Source: Cladochytrium replicatum (lineage: Eukaryota > Chytridiomycota > Chytridiomycetes > Cladochytriales > Cladochytriaceae). From it: DNA of 59,755 nt. Location: the NCBI GenBank assembly GCA_025526935.1, contig JAHLKD010000152.1:1-59755 (forward strand), written 5' to 3'. This document shows, piece by piece, positions 10,959-23,433 of this stretch. A model generated the notes under the pieces. That model was not told the DNA's origin, ran no database searches, and worked only from the letters and a program-made list of their open reading frames with translations. The stretch's first letter is position 1. Each line of letters starts with the position of its first letter. The position numbers were made by a program, and so were the translations under genes.

Positions 10959-11199
10959 TTTAGACCCATGGAACATTTTTGGATTGTTTTTACTGTTCAA
11001 TCTACTGAATACAGATGGGATTCCCTGAGTCAGAGAAACGTTAAATCATCTGCAGCTGAATTGAAGATGCAACAAATCATCAGCTTCAGCTATGCTATGC
11101 ACCGATTGTTAGCATGACATCCATGCCGCCCAGCTCCCGGATTTTCTGGCGAGCAGGGCCTTCAACAACCCTTATCAGCAAAAACAGCACTCAAGGTTC

Positions 11200-14082
11200 T
11201 CATATTCGCTTACCTATTTGGCACAGCTTTGCACAAGCTTTGGCCACGTTCTTTTGTGCAGCATCATTCCTTGTATTGCGAAGAACTGTGACGATGGGTT
11301 CAATGATTCCAAGCATGCACAACCATTTTGCATGTTCAGTTTTTGTTGCGCATTCGGCAACGCAAAGCGCAAGGTTTCCGATCACGGTGTCGTCAAAGAC
11401 ACTCAGTTCTCTGTTTCCACTGTCCAGCTCCTGTGCCGCGCGAAGCAGCATATGGACAAGCAACGTGAAACCAGTTCCCTCTTCCTTCTGCGGACCAACC
11501 CGACAGCCTGACTTCGGTTTTGACCACTCTACTATGTTTCTGGGGGACAGTTTCAACCAGAACGAAAGCACTTGAAGCGCTGCATTGAGCGGCAGCGTTC
11601 CATTCCTGTCTATTGCTGATGAACTCGTAATCGCCCAGATAACAGCAGGCTCGAGGTCGTCCCACCATCCATCGAGCTGCGTGGCGATACTCGCGCCGGG
11701 TGCCGAGCGAACGACGAGCTTTCCTAGTGTTGAGAGAGCGAACGTGCGTATCTCGATCAGTTTTGCGTCTAGGCGGTGGATCTCTGACGGACTTGCGGGT
11801 ACTTTGGCGAGACTGTAAGACGCTAAGAAAACTAGATTAAGCACGAAAGGTTCTTGGGTAGCTTCGGCGGGTAATGTGTCCAGTTGCATGAGAACATTGT
11901 GGGATGATGCGAGGACGGTGGTACAGAGCTGCTCCCACTGTGCATCCGAGATTTCGGAGATTTTCCTGGATTTAGCCTTCACAGATTGCTTTCGGTGACT
12001 CACGAGAGCTTCGACGAGTTTCAGCAGAGGGTTGATCATCGCGTTGCCGTGTTTCTTGAACGCAGCTGATTTGGTTGGGTGCTCCACTGTAGAAAGAGCA
12101 TGTAGGCATTGGCATGCGAGCATTCCAACAGAGGATGATATTTCCACAGTGTTCAACGCAAGCGCTGGCTGGGTTGTTATCTTTTCGCTGGTGGTACGGC
12201 GTCTCAACATTCCGGTCTCTATATGCCGAGGTAAAGCTGCAAGCAGTTTCGCGATTCCGATGCCCCAACGATGTATCACCGTATGAGGTCCCATTTGAAC
12301 GGCCCCTTGATCACGACCATACATAAGTATGGAAACCAAAAATCTCAAAAGGCTGTGTGTGATTTGCTCGGCTGTCGAGATCGTCTCGGAGTCCAAGAAT
12401 GCAAGGACAAAGTTACCCAGCTCGGAAACGTTTCCGCGCTTCTTGGCACCAAAAGTGGAGGATCGGCACAGAAGTTCCTTCACCTCATCCTCTTCAGCAC
12501 ACGCAGCGAGGAGCTGGCTTGCACGGGAGATCATGTCAACATCAGGTCTGTGCATACCGAGCAGGATTTGAAACATCCGATCGAGAGAAGTAGACATTTT
12601 GATCCGGTTATCTTTCAGCGCTGCCTGGATCGACTCTGGTGTAATTGGGGCTCCGGTTGCCTGTGAAATCTTTGAAAGATCAGCGTTGATTTGTGATTTT
12701 GTGGATGTGGAACAAGCGCCGAGAAGAACCGGTAGGATCAAGCCAATCGTGGTCGAATTCAAGTGATGTTCGTCAAGGAGCAACTCGAATCCGTTGGATA
12801 GTCCAAAGAGCGAGGGTATGATGATGTGACTTGAAAGGAGGTCGCAGAGCATCTGAGATGCGAGCTGTGCAGATGTCCACTCTTCACTTTGGCCATCGCC
12901 AGGCGAGCCAGAGCCATCTGGTTTGATTCGCGCGATCGCGCCGACAAAGGTGTCGAGCATCTCGGCCATGCCACGTCTGCTGCCGTCCCTGTCGAAAACG
13001 TTCTCAAGATTCGATTTCGCTTGATGTCTATCACGTTCATTTCGCACCGTCTCAATCATGTGCGTGATCTCCTTCAGAGAAACCCCGGGGTCTTTATCGG
13101 AGAGGTCTTTCCTCTGATTTTTTGTCTTTCGAGATTCTCTCTGAAAAACATGATTGTATTCTACTGCCATCGAACGCAGCTGATCCAAGCAATCGATGCA
13201 GTGTCCAAAATCCTTCATCCCACGATACCCTTCCGCTTGTCTCCATAGGGCTTTGCCTCTGATTCCAGTAGCTTCAGAGAGCTTCAGAGCCTCAACGCAA
13301 TCGGAGGCGGCGTCTTCAAAACGTTCTAGTTTCAGCCGGACAAGTGCGCGGTTGGTGTAGATGCTGGCGTCAGGGACAACTTTCTCACGGAGCTTGAACT
13401 GGATCTTGTCAAGAAACGAGAAAGGGTCCTTGAGGATCTCATCTTCGTCATTCGGGCTTGGTTTTGCAGGCTCATCGACATCAATGACGGGGACAGGCTC
13501 GCCCGGCTTCCAGCGACCGTTGAGAATTTTCTGAGTGGGGCTTTCGCAGATGTGAATTGCGTTTGTGTACATGGTTTCAGCCTCAGAGAACTTGCCGCGC
13601 CGGACACACTCGTTGCCTTCGCGTCGCAATTGATCCATAGCATTTCGCACACGAGAGACCAAGGTTTCCTGCGGTGCTCGGGTCTTTTTCTTTTCAGCAG
13701 GAGCATTTTCTGCCGGAGCTGGATCGCCGTCCTCGGTATCGTCGATACGTTCCCAGCGAGAGTAGTCCAACGCGTCGTATTTCTTTGGCTCGCTCCTCGA
13801 CATTTTGTCCGGATATTTTTCAAGTTGATCTCCAGTTTCCTTTGCTGTTTCTTCACTCTCTTGAGTCTCCCTCACAGGCTCATCCAACTTGGCTGGAGGC
13901 TCTGTATCGTCATCGTCGATATGAACATGTTCACCTCTCAGTATTGCATTGAACTTTGATGCTGCAGGGGATCAGCGAAATCATAAAGTGACAGCCAATG
14001 TTCACGTACTGTAAGATTCCACAAACTCCTCAAAGTCCTCCAAGTTGAGCTCTGCCGCCGAGATTCCCGAGATTCCGTTCAT
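11200..14082 (-). CDS. TPR plus ARM/HEAT-like repeat protein, possibly TTC12-like
   Basis: Two exons (14082-14010 and 13961-11200; intron 49 nt) give 944 aa. The N-terminus is MNGISGISAAELNLEDFEEF, followed by an acidic linker and a motif ALDYSRWERIDDTED of the kind found near TPR domains of chaperone-linked proteins. TPR motifs include LRREGNECVRRGKFSEAETM, with a central YTNRALVRLKLERFEDAASD and ALWRQAEGYRGMKDF (about residues 125-280). The remaining 600 residues are helical and resemble ARM/HEAT repeats, but no specific family motif stands out. TPR followed by ARM-like repeats is the layout of TTC12 (dynein-arm preassembly) and UNC-45 (myosin chaperone). The position next to IFT54 favours TTC12, but this is inference. 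Family assignment is weak; the gene itself is certain. Confidence 0.75.
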
Positions 14083-14329
14083 TCTTCAAAACCTGCCAAA
14101 TTGACGTGTCGCGCTTGTCACCTGACCCAAGCAAGGCTTTGTGTTGGAACACTCCACGAGGAGCAAGTCGGGCATTGGTTTAGTTTATTGACGGGAGATT
14201 GAGCGAGCGTGGTTTCTGGATTTAATCGAGACGAGCTACTTGAACCTACTGCGAGATCAGGGATTACGACTCATCGACTTGGACTCTATTTCTTCTCGCT
14301 GACAAATAAACGGACGACTGACGTTGGTG
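14083..14329. promoter_or_regulatory. Divergent intergenic region, TPR/ARM gene and RING gene
   Basis: These 247 bp between two ATG codons must hold both promoters and 5' UTRs. No TATA box or other clear element was identified. Confidence 0.4.
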
Positions 14330-16800
14330 ATGGCGGAGCCACATGCACCCCTGAACGCATCTACAGACCCGCACCCAGAAGTTACAGTTGCTGGCAGCTC
14401 TCGAAATGATGGTGAAGAGGACTTAACCCCAGGAGATGGCCGAACAATATCCCGAACCAACAACCGGTCGGACACCCCGGCGAGTGCTGGGACCGGCGAG
14501 ACGTCTCCATCACCTTCATCCGGGGAATCTTACGCTACGCAACGCAGAGCGATTGTGAACAGCATCCTTGCGGAAAAGTTTCTCAACTTTATGTACATCA
14601 CCATTTTTGTCGTGTTCTTGTCCATATGGGGCACACTCCCTTGCGACAAACCACTGTCTATCTATCTCCTTGTGAAGAGCTGCGTTGTATTTATCAAGCT
14701 TCCGGATAAGCTTGTTGGCCATTTGGCTGAGACACATCATCTCTGGGAGGACAGCGCCTGGTTTCGCATTTTGAGGTGGAATACTCTGTGCTAGGTTTCG
14801 CATTTTGCTAACCTTCCGCACTAAAAAAGGTTGACCTGGAGCTTTGCAGACTATTTCGCCTTTTGCTGGTTCCTTGTGGTATGCTCCTTTTTCCCGGATT
14901 TTCCCTTTTAGAAGTATGTTGATATGCTTTTGCGATTTAGGGAAACGTATATCTCTGGCAAACTGAAATGTGTCAGAACTCCAACCGATTCATCTACTGG
15001 CTTGTGTTTGCCGATACTGTGTTCACTTGGACTGTCATGATCCTCAGCTTCGCACTAATAGTGTTTGCCACCGTCATGCGAAGAAGATCAGAGAATCTAG
15101 AAACAGAGATGGCAAACCTCGCTTCATTGACTGCCGGGGGTAACACCCGCGGATTATCACCGCGCGAACTTGCCCGGCTACGCACTTTCTCCTTCCGGAT
15201 GACCGACAAGCTCACGCAGGCGGAGCGGGCTTCGAAGCAGGGGACTCTGCTGCGAACGCTCCAGCGGAGAGCTGGAGGCGGAAGGACGCCGGCTGCATCT
15301 CCTGCTTTGGACGAGCACGATTCAGAACGACATGGGCTGCGAGCAGCGGGTGGGGACGATGCGAAGAGAGATGAAGAAGAGATGCCGCCGGTTACGGAGA
15401 TCATGATTATTTCTGAAGAGGAGTATGCGAGGATCGATGAGGAACATAAGCGGGAGGCGGTGGCTGCTGCTGCTGCGACAGCATCGGGACGTTCCAGCAC
15501 GCCGGAGAGAGAAAAGACAAACACTCCAGTGGAAAAGCAACCGAAGCGGATAAATACGGGTGGTTCCAGCAAGTCAGCGAAACTTGGGCAAGAGTCTCCA
15601 AATCAAATCGTCACTGAGACACGGTTCTCACCGACATTCAATCGATATCCCGATCCGCTGTGGGTTTCCGGTGGATCAAGCAAGTCTGACGGAAAAGATG
15701 TTCCCGACCTCGACCGACATAGGTCGCTGACTGCCGATTCTTCGCTCACACACGTTGATAAGGAAGAAAGCCGTTCGCCTTCCGAAGGACTGCCAGGTGC
15801 GTCATCTTCGTCCAACGTAATGTCGTCTCCCGTGGTGGAGCAGGATGAAGCAGGCAAAGAGCGGGAGGACGGTGACAGTAGCGTATCCAATGAAGCTCCT
15901 ACGACAGATGCACCACCTGCGACGTCAGACGAATCTGGTGCCGATGCTGCAGCCCGTGCTATCGATTCGTCCTACGAAACCTGTGCAATCTGTTACTGCG
16001 CATATGAAACCGGAGAGCGACTGCGCGAACTTGCGTGCGGGCATGTCTTCCACAAGGAATGCATCGACGAGTGGCTTCGTGGGGATCCGGAGACGGGGAT
16101 CGGCGGACACCGGACGTGCCCGTTGTGTGTGCGGGAAGCCGTGCGACCGGAAGATCGGGATGCGGAATGGCTTGGTGAAGTTGAAGGCGAGGAGATTGAT
16201 GAGGAGGATCCGGAGGTGGCGAGGAGACGAAGAAGGAGGAGACGGAGGGATAGGTCGCAGAGGGAGAGAGAGACGAGTGAGGATGTTGGGGAGGCTCCGA
16301 GTCAGGTTGACGAGTCTGCGGCCATTCCTTCGACCTCGGCTGTGGCTGAGAGACCCTCAGAGGTAATTGCGTCAAGTTCGTCTGCGGCATTGCAGAGTCG
16401 TCCGCACAGAAGAGGGAATTCGGCTGGACCGCGGGCGTCGACGTCGTCGATGCAGACGGCGTCGAGCGAGGAGGATGTGAGTGGGTCGCGAAGAACGCGG
16501 TGGAGGCGGACGTGGACGTTTGTTGGGCGTAGGCGGAACGCCGAGGCTGTTGCTGAAGGATCGCCTGCTGTGAGGACACCGTCTTTTGGGGTTGATTCTG
16601 ATAGTGCTAATGCGGCAACGAGCCGAAGCACGCCGGAGAGACAGGGGAGCTCGGAAGAAATCTTACTGCAGCAGCATCAGCAGCAAAATCAGCAGCAGCA
16701 ACATCCGCAGCAGCAACATCTGCAGCAGCAACAGCGTGGATCTCGAATTTTGGACAGTTCAATCAGGGAGGAAGCGGAGGAAGAAAATCAAGAAAATTAG
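14330..16800 (+). CDS. Multi-pass membrane RING-H2 protein, probable E3 ubiquitin ligase
   Basis: Exons 14330-14775, 14830-14878 and 14941-16800 join in frame to 784 aa. The first intron has a clear branch site (TGCTAAC). The N-terminal 80 residues are polar. Membrane segments follow: FMYITIFVVFLSIWGTL, LSIYLLVKSCVVFI, DYFAFCWFLVGNVYLW and FIYWLVFADTVF with TVMILSFALIVFATV. A long disordered acidic/Ser-rich region leads to a RING-H2 finger at about 15980-16130: CAICYCAYETGERLRELACG, HVFHKECIDEWL and GHRTCPLC, with all eight zinc ligands. The tail has an Arg-rich stretch and a Gln-rich run near 16670-16735. A RING-H2 with multiple membrane spans suggests an ER or endomembrane E3 ligase; substrates are unknown. 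A short direct repeat (GTTTCGCATTTTG) flanks the first donor site at 14761 and 14794. Confidence 0.82.
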
Positions 16801-17082
16801 GGGGATTTCAGAAATAGATAGCGGGATGAAATTGAAGCCCCGCGATGATGTGCGTGAATGTACGACAACGGTTTGCTATGCAGTCTTTTATTTCAAAAGA
16901 GCTTTTATGAAGGCCATCTCAATTTTGTAACACCTCCACTTGTCACCTGCTTGGTTTTTATGGACTGCCAGAAGTTCTTTCTTGTGATTGCGGTTAGTTT
17001 CTTATTTTTTAACGGGAAAGGGATCCTTGCTCACGTGCACCGCGTCCCTCCCAAACACAACGCAAACAAACGAAAGGACGTC

Positions 17083-18554
17083 ATGAGTTTCAGGGGAATC
17101 TCAAAGGCTATCGCAAGGCTGCCACAGGTGCTCGCATCGAAAACGGGTCTGTCGGAAGCTACAATGGATCCAGAATACTCCGATCTGGAGTCGCGGTTCC
17201 ACTCCTTCGAGGGAGCAGCAAAGAGGCTTTACGATGAGGCTCGGTTGTTCAAGGATTCGTTGAGCTTGATGCTGGGGCATCAGGAAGCGCTAGCTCAGAC
17301 ATGGCATGAGATGTATATGGGAATGGGACAGCGTCGTGAGAGCGTGGAAGAAGGCAGAACGTCTGAGGGCGAAAGTGGGAGGCGAAGCGCACAGTCCGTT
17401 CGAACAGCGGTAGGTTACTAAATGATTGAATCTTTGCATGGATGAATTGACCAAAATTCATCCCTGTGACTTTTCCTGTTCAGGATCCGAAAGTTCCGCG
17501 CGAAAAATTGGACGGTGCACAGACTTTTGCGGATGCGATGCTCTCGGCACGGTCGTCGCTTCTGCCGGATCTGGACGTCATCGAGCGACGGGTGATCCTT
17601 CCTACCGCCGACCTTCTCAACCTCCTCGCTGGTGTGCGCAAAGTGATTGTGAAGCGAGAGCACAAAGTCCTCGACTACGACCGTCACCGTGACGCACACA
17701 AGAAGCTCCGTGAGAGGAGCGATCGGGATGTGAAGGACGAGAAGCGACTTGCGCAGATCGAAGTGTCGCTGGAGGCCGCACAGAGGGAATACAATGCCGT
17801 GAACAGTCTTCTTGTCTCTGAGCTCCCCCGGCTTCTTGAGCTCCGCAAGGCATTTATCGGTCCGTGCTTCCAGACTCTATACTGGTACCAACTCAAACTC
17901 CACCATGTGCTGCACAACATGTTTGCTAGCGTCGTGGACGTATCTGGGATGCGCTACGGTGAGCTCTCGACTGACGCCGTGCTGGAGCGTTTCAGGATGC
18001 AGTACGAGCCCCTGGACACAGTGTTTGACGATTTCAGGATGCTCAAACGCAATCAGCTCAAATTCTTCCAGCAGGATCAGCAGCAGAAAACAAGCGATCA
18101 CGATTTGGGTTACGACACGGGGTATCATACCACATCGCCGAGCTCGGCGGAGGCTGCGTCACCTCCGAGCGCGATTAGTGCGCCGCCACCGTATTCGGCT
18201 GGAGGGAGTGGATCTAACGAACGACTTGCGCGGGGAGTGACGAGCAAACCGTCTGCAACGTTCGCATCGATGCATGCTGCAGCGGGGGCGTCTTGGGGCG
18301 CTGGTGGGAAAGGATCGCCGGCTTCTGCGGCGAGTAGCCCACCTTCTGTATCAGCTCCTCCGCCGCCAAAGGTGTCGGGACATCTTGTGATGGCTCTGTA
18401 TGATTACACTGCGAAGACGTACGACGAGCTGAGCTTCAAGCGCGATGATCTGATCGAGGTAGTGGAGCGCACGGCGGATGTGAACGATTGGTGGACGGGG
18501 AGGATACAAGGCAGAGTGGGACTGTTTCCAGCAAATTATGTGACGGAGATCTGA
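17083..18554 (+). CDS. BAR-SH3 adaptor, Rvs167/Hob1 (amphiphysin) family
   Basis: Exons 17083-17409 and 17484-18554 give 465 aa. Residues about 1-260 form an N-BAR domain: the start MSFRGISKAIARLPQVLAS is an amphipathic helix, followed by YSDLESRFHSFEGAAKRLYD and LELRKAFIGPCFQTLYWYQL. A Ser/Pro/Gly/Ala-rich linker follows. The C-terminal SH3 domain keeps ALYDYTAKTYDELSF, the WW pair in NDWWTGRIQGRVGLFPANYV and the final NYV. Yeast Rvs167 bends membranes and binds actin-patch proteins during endocytic scission; the same role is expected here. Domain order and length match the family (Rvs167 is 482 aa). Confidence 0.92.
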
Positions 18555-19049
18555 CACCGATAGCGAAGGAAAGGACTACAGATTGTTTTTTCGAAATTGA
18601 TTCGGGTGAGAAATACCCACTGTGTGGATGTGTATCGAGAAAGTTAAGTGGGTTGGTTGGGTTTCTAGTTTCCAGCCTCGTAACTTGGCAACTTTGAATG
18701 TTTTTCCGTTCACAACTGTCTCAAAATCATAGTTTATTGTTGCGTATTCTGGGAAGTGATCATTGCAAATACTTGCGCTCGATCTTCTAAGCTGGCAAAT
18801 CCAACTCTCAATTTGGACGACATTCAAGTATACCTCCAGCGTTGATGCATCTGTTCATAGTAGCATTTATTGAAGTGTCGGTTCACTAACGTTGACGGCA
18901 CTCTGTTGAATTCGCCATGATATCACTTTGTAAATACATAATGTTGTCGACATAAAAGTCATGAAAACATATTGAAACAAGATGGCCAGTAGTGTGTCCC
19001 AGAAAAGTTAGCCCATGAAAACGGAACGCATCTGGTTGATTCCTGTTGT
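18555..19049. other. Intergenic region downstream of the BAR-SH3 gene
   Basis: No gene was seen. The first part is presumably the 3' UTR of the BAR-SH3 gene. The rest is unremarkable sequence leading into a decayed element. Confidence 0.4.
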
Positions 19050-20690
19050 CTGAACCCTGTAATTGATGCATTTTGCTTGTCAGCTAGCGTCGGTTCTTGT
19101 ACATCATAGTATTTTAACTCCCTTCAGCAGGTCAGGACTGTCTCAGAGCGACGTGATGGTTTGGCTATGCTCTACCTTTATATTGTACTGGTCACGTAGC
19201 ATTTCAACCTTGTCCAGAAAGGGAAAGACACAGTGGCTACATTAGTCTCATCCCAGAACCACTTTGCTGCACCCCTATCATGTCGAGATGCGTCTTTCTA
19301 GTCTCCGATTGCCCCACTCAACACCGAGCTACTGTATTCTGGTATGTCCTCTGCTCTAATGTTTGCCTCCATTTGGGCATCCAGATGTACCATCTTCAGC
19401 ATGTTCCTCTTCCAGCGATTGTCCAACTCTCGATACAGTGTGGAGGACATGTTTAGCTCCTGAGCGAGCTATACAATATGATAACACAGGATTAAAGATT
19501 CAGGGTTGGATTTATCCATGCACACCTGGTCCTCAGCCTGATATGCCCGCTCTGCAGGCTACATCACTATTGTTTTAAGCTGACTCAGAGTGTCAGTAAC
19601 GTTATCCATGCTGGCTGCTATCCTGCGCTGCTTCTTGGCACTTTCAGACAACGTTGTGTTGTTGGCAGTGAATTGGTAATCTTGATAGTCAGAGTTTGGC
19701 TGTTGAGGATGACGATGTAGAGGATGTTGCAGGTGATGGACCGAAGCTGCCTGATGACATAGAACAGGGCTGGCCACGCTTGCCAGATTGAATCGCCAGC
19801 GTCAGAGTCACGCTATTGGAGCCTGGTGAATGACGCTATAGGTCCATTAGCCTTCCCAGTTGAAGCCTTCCCTTGTGACACCACTGCCTGTTTTCCTTTC
19901 AGGATATTGCCTCTACTCTGGCCCATCTGTATTGGCTGGCTCTTTGCTTCATCGTCGCTTTTGGTGAGGGGAGGTCTGAAACCAATAATTTGCAATAAAG
20001 TTAGTCTGGCCCTGTGGCTGTGTTGACCATCAAATATTTTCTGCTCATTTTCCAACATCAGTATACACCATCCAATGTGTCATCTTCTTCAAACCATTTG
20101 GCAGCAAAACCACCTCCCCCTTCGTACGGTACGCAGAATGGGGGATTGTCAGGGGAAGAATGGTTACACTTTCCTGACTAACGTTGATACTCTGAGTATC
20201 TTCCTGATCAGAAACCCCATACTCTGCCGTGGAGTATTCAGCATCTGCTGCCACAACCCCCACACTTCCCTCACTTTGTCCGTCAGATATCTTTGGCGTG
20301 ACGAACATCAGGAGGAATAGAGAGATCCCCTAATGTACAAATATCAGCACCTGAACACCCAATTCAAGAGAAAATAGGGTTATATGAAACTAGTAGTCCC
20401 AAATGCTGTACTGGTAGGCTTCCTGGTGTTTTTGAGTGTGTAAAACTTGCGCTTCAGCTGACCAGCATAACGCTCAATCCAGTGATGTCAGTGTTGTATC
20501 GCGCTGCCAAGTTATCCTACTGGAATACCCCAATAGGCCTCAACTCTTCTATCAGGTCCAAGATTCGCTTGACCTCCTAGGATGAAAACCCTTTCCCCCG
20601 CCGGTTAGGAGTGGAGGATTCGTGGACATTTTGGGTGGCCTTGGGTGGCATATTTGCTACCAATTATCCCTACCAGTCTGATTTCCTTTC
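19050..20690 (-). pseudogene. Decayed Myb/SANT-like (DUF6818-type) gene, probably transposon-linked
   Basis: Minus-strand frames, broken by stops and frameshifts, give in order: a start-like MPPKATQNVHE near 20650; EVKRILDLIEELRPIGVFQ, LAARYNTDITG and then, in another frame, ERYAGQLKRKFYTLKNTRK. This is the layout of DUF6818/Myb-like DNA-binding domains (helix, YN, LKRKFxxL), which are multicopy in several fungi and oomycetes. Further down come a polar linker (20308-19813), KKQRRIAASMDNVTDTLSQL (about 19630-19570) and LYRELDNRWKRNMLKMV (about 19440), resembling a C-terminal coiled coil. At least five stops or frame changes make it a pseudogene. No terminal repeats were identified. The DUF6818 name rests on pattern memory, not on a search. 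Confidence 0.45.
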
Positions 20691-21641
20691 AAAGTAGTAG
20701 CACATGGAAATGAGTGCACCGAGTTTAAACCATCACGGCCCTTGACCAAGTTTTACCTAATATTAACAACAGACTACAGTTGAATTTAGTGCTCCTTAGG
20801 TTGCACTCAGCGAGTTCCACTAGTTTGTAAGGAGGCAGCTACAACCGACTTGATAAACTGAGACTATGGATCTAAACTGTCAACGTTATGGACCTGATAC
20901 TATGATCGATGGTCAATGTCAGCCCAACAACCTTATGGAATCGACATACAATAGCTGACAATGTTGTAGCACCAACGTTATCAACCCTAACGTGGCTCTG
21001 AGGCCTGGAACAGGACATGGCATTAGCAGCAGGCAGTGTGTGGTTGTGAAACCAGGGAGTGGCAGTTCGGGCAGCCTAGCACAAAAATACCTTTGCACAC
21101 CAAATCTGTTCAGCCTAAATTTGGGCCGAGATTTGACACCGTTTTGGGCGACACCAAATCGTAATTAAATAATGGTGTGGCAGCAAGCACGTTTGAATTT
21201 GATTTTGGAACCGTTCAACTTGATAACAAAAACTTATCAAGCCCCCAAAATATGGGCAATATGCTCAAATATGATTCTTATAAGTTGACTTGACTTGCTG
21301 GTTGGCGTTGGGAAACATAAACAACAACCTGAATAAGGTTCGGAAATCGAGGTTGGGATGGCGTGGAGGTGAGCGGGGAGTTGGGAGCTGAGGCGGGCAT
21401 GTCTCTTTTGAGGATCGAGTGTAGCTGGAAAGAGAAATCATAGGAGTGTCGAATTCGGCTCGCGGGATATTGATCACTGTGATTGGTCGGATCCACCGCA
21501 CCATCATTATCGGACCTGATTAAACACCGCTTCGTAACGTACTCCAAAATGGGATTCGTCACGGTGCTAGTACAACATGGTACATCCCCAAACAATTCAA
21601 TGGTCATTGGTGTCTGATCTCCCTTCACCACAGCATGGGCT
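20691..21641. other. Gene-free region upstream of the unrecognised gene
   Basis: No convincing coding region or repeat was found. Frames on both strands are short and without recognisable domains. The last 100-300 bp presumably hold the promoter of the gene at 21642. An ATG at about 21549 opens only a short frame that stops at about 21615. Confidence 0.4.
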
Positions 21642-23433
21642 ATGGCGCCTTCGGCCGCGACGGTCCAAACGACCAAAACAGCGTCGCAAAACCCGGTACT
21701 TCCACCTCTCATCCACGCTTCCCTCCCTTCCCTCGCAGATCCAATCCGCATCGCCCGCTTCGTAAAAACATACAACCACACCGCAGTGCTCGTGCTCGAC
21801 CCGTCCAAAGCCCACCCATTCCTAAACCGCCTTGACACACGCGCGCATGACCTCATTACTCATCTTGAGCGACTGGCACGGGGAGCGGATAAGTCCGTTG
21901 CAGCGCGGGCGAGACGCTCTCTGGTTGAGGTTGCGAAGTGTCGCGGGGTGCCAGGGAGCGTTGGACGCGGAAGTGTGAGAAGGGTTGGGCTGGAGGGGTT
22001 GAAGAGGTGTTTGGAAGGGCCGGAGGTGGGTGGGGAGGATGTGGAGGGGTTGGTAGAGATTCTGGGGGAGTGTTGCGTTGGGTTGCATGGGTTGAGTGGG
22101 GAGGAAGAGGTGATATTGGGACAGGTGATGTAAGACAACCAGGATTATCGACAAAAATGACTGATTGGATATTGTTTGTAGTGCGTTTATATGATTTTGC
22201 AGAGGTTAGAGTTTGCGTGGACGGTGAGAGGGTTCGAGTTGCCTCTCGATACGCAGGAAGCGTTAAGAAAGTACGTTGGCGGAATGGAAAAGAAGGAATT
22301 TGATGAAGCGGATGGTGCACGAACGTATCATGAGTATCTTAGGACATGCATCACAGATTTAGTGAGTGCTAATATCCGACGTCTGTTGATGAAAGCTGAA
22401 ACTCTTAGGACGAAGGCGAACTGGTTTATGTCGAGCAAATCAGAGAGCGAGGAGGCGATGTCGAAACCCATCGGACTCGGGATGCTTTCACGAGTGATGC
22501 GAATGGTCGCCATCGACAAACCGAGGAGGACATGCGCTGCGTTCTGCGAGATCATAGAGGATCTCATCGAGAAACGCGAGCGGTGAGGATTAAACACCGC
22601 AAAAAAGAAAAACTCGTTTACATCTGATCGGTATAAATGCCAGGCTTTTAGGTATCAATTTCGTACGCTTACTCGCAACGGCCGCTTTGCACGACCTCGA
22701 TGCTTGTCACATCTTTCTCGCAGTCCAAACGGTCTGCATCTCCCTGTGCGATCGCGACCCGCAGGCATGGACGCTCGCATACGAAAGCTTTCTTTGCGCG
22801 CACACAGCGATCTCGATCAGTACAACGTCTGTCATTAAATCTGCGTGGTTCGAATCCGGCCTGGTTGTTCACGCGCTCAACAGTAATCTCACAAAGCAGC
22901 TCCGAACAACCGCGATCGAGTGTCTTTCGGACCTCGCGGTGTCAGGGTGCGACACGGAAGTGAGGGCCATGGCTTCCGAATGGAGATCACACCCGAGACG
23001 GAAAGGGTGCGAGTTGTTTGTGCGTGTTTGTATGGGGTTGGTTGAGGGGTACGTGGAGTCGCTGAGGCGGTATGAGATGATGCGGCGGTTTGTGAGGAGT
23101 CGTGAGCAGAGAGGAGAGAGGGTTGGGACGGCTGCTGGAGCTGCTGTGAGGGCGGAAGATATGAAGAAGGAGAGGAAGGAGGGAGAGGCGGTGAAGGTTG
23201 TTGGTGTGAGGAAGGAAAGGAAAGTTGGAAGGGGAGCTGGTGGTGGTGCGGAAACGAGGGAAGGGATGGTTGAGAAAGCGATGGTAGTCGGGTTGGCGGG
23301 ATCACGTATGCCTGGGGAGAGTTACCCGAGGCCGGATTGTGGTTATCATGTGCTAGCGGTGCAGGAGCCAATGGTGGGCACGGCGGCGAGGAGGAAACTA
23401 TTTGATGCGAGAAGAGCAAATAGTGGGATGTAA
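21642..23433 (+). CDS. Unrecognised three-exon protein
   Basis: Exons 21642-22124, 22203-22582 and 22644-23433 join exactly in frame to 550 aa, and the two introns (78 and 61 nt) have good GT and AG ends, so the gene is probably real. I do not recognise its family. The product is soluble, mostly helical and Arg-rich. Exon 2 carries EEAMSKPIGLGMLSRVMRMV, and exon 3 begins LLGINFVRLLATAALHDLDA, suggesting helical (possibly ARM-like) repeats. The C-terminal third is basic and low in complexity (RKERKVGRGAGGG). No signal peptide or membrane segment is visible. The start is the first ATG of the long frame; an upstream exon cannot be excluded. Confidence 0.6.

Noticed and set aside
10989-11116. An open stretch after IFT54 (WDSLSQRNVKSSAAELKMQQ) as the IFT54 C-terminus
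   Set aside because: The conserved coiled-coil end of IFT54 finishes at [17 protein letters not shown] with a stop at 10956-10958; the later stretch does not match the family.
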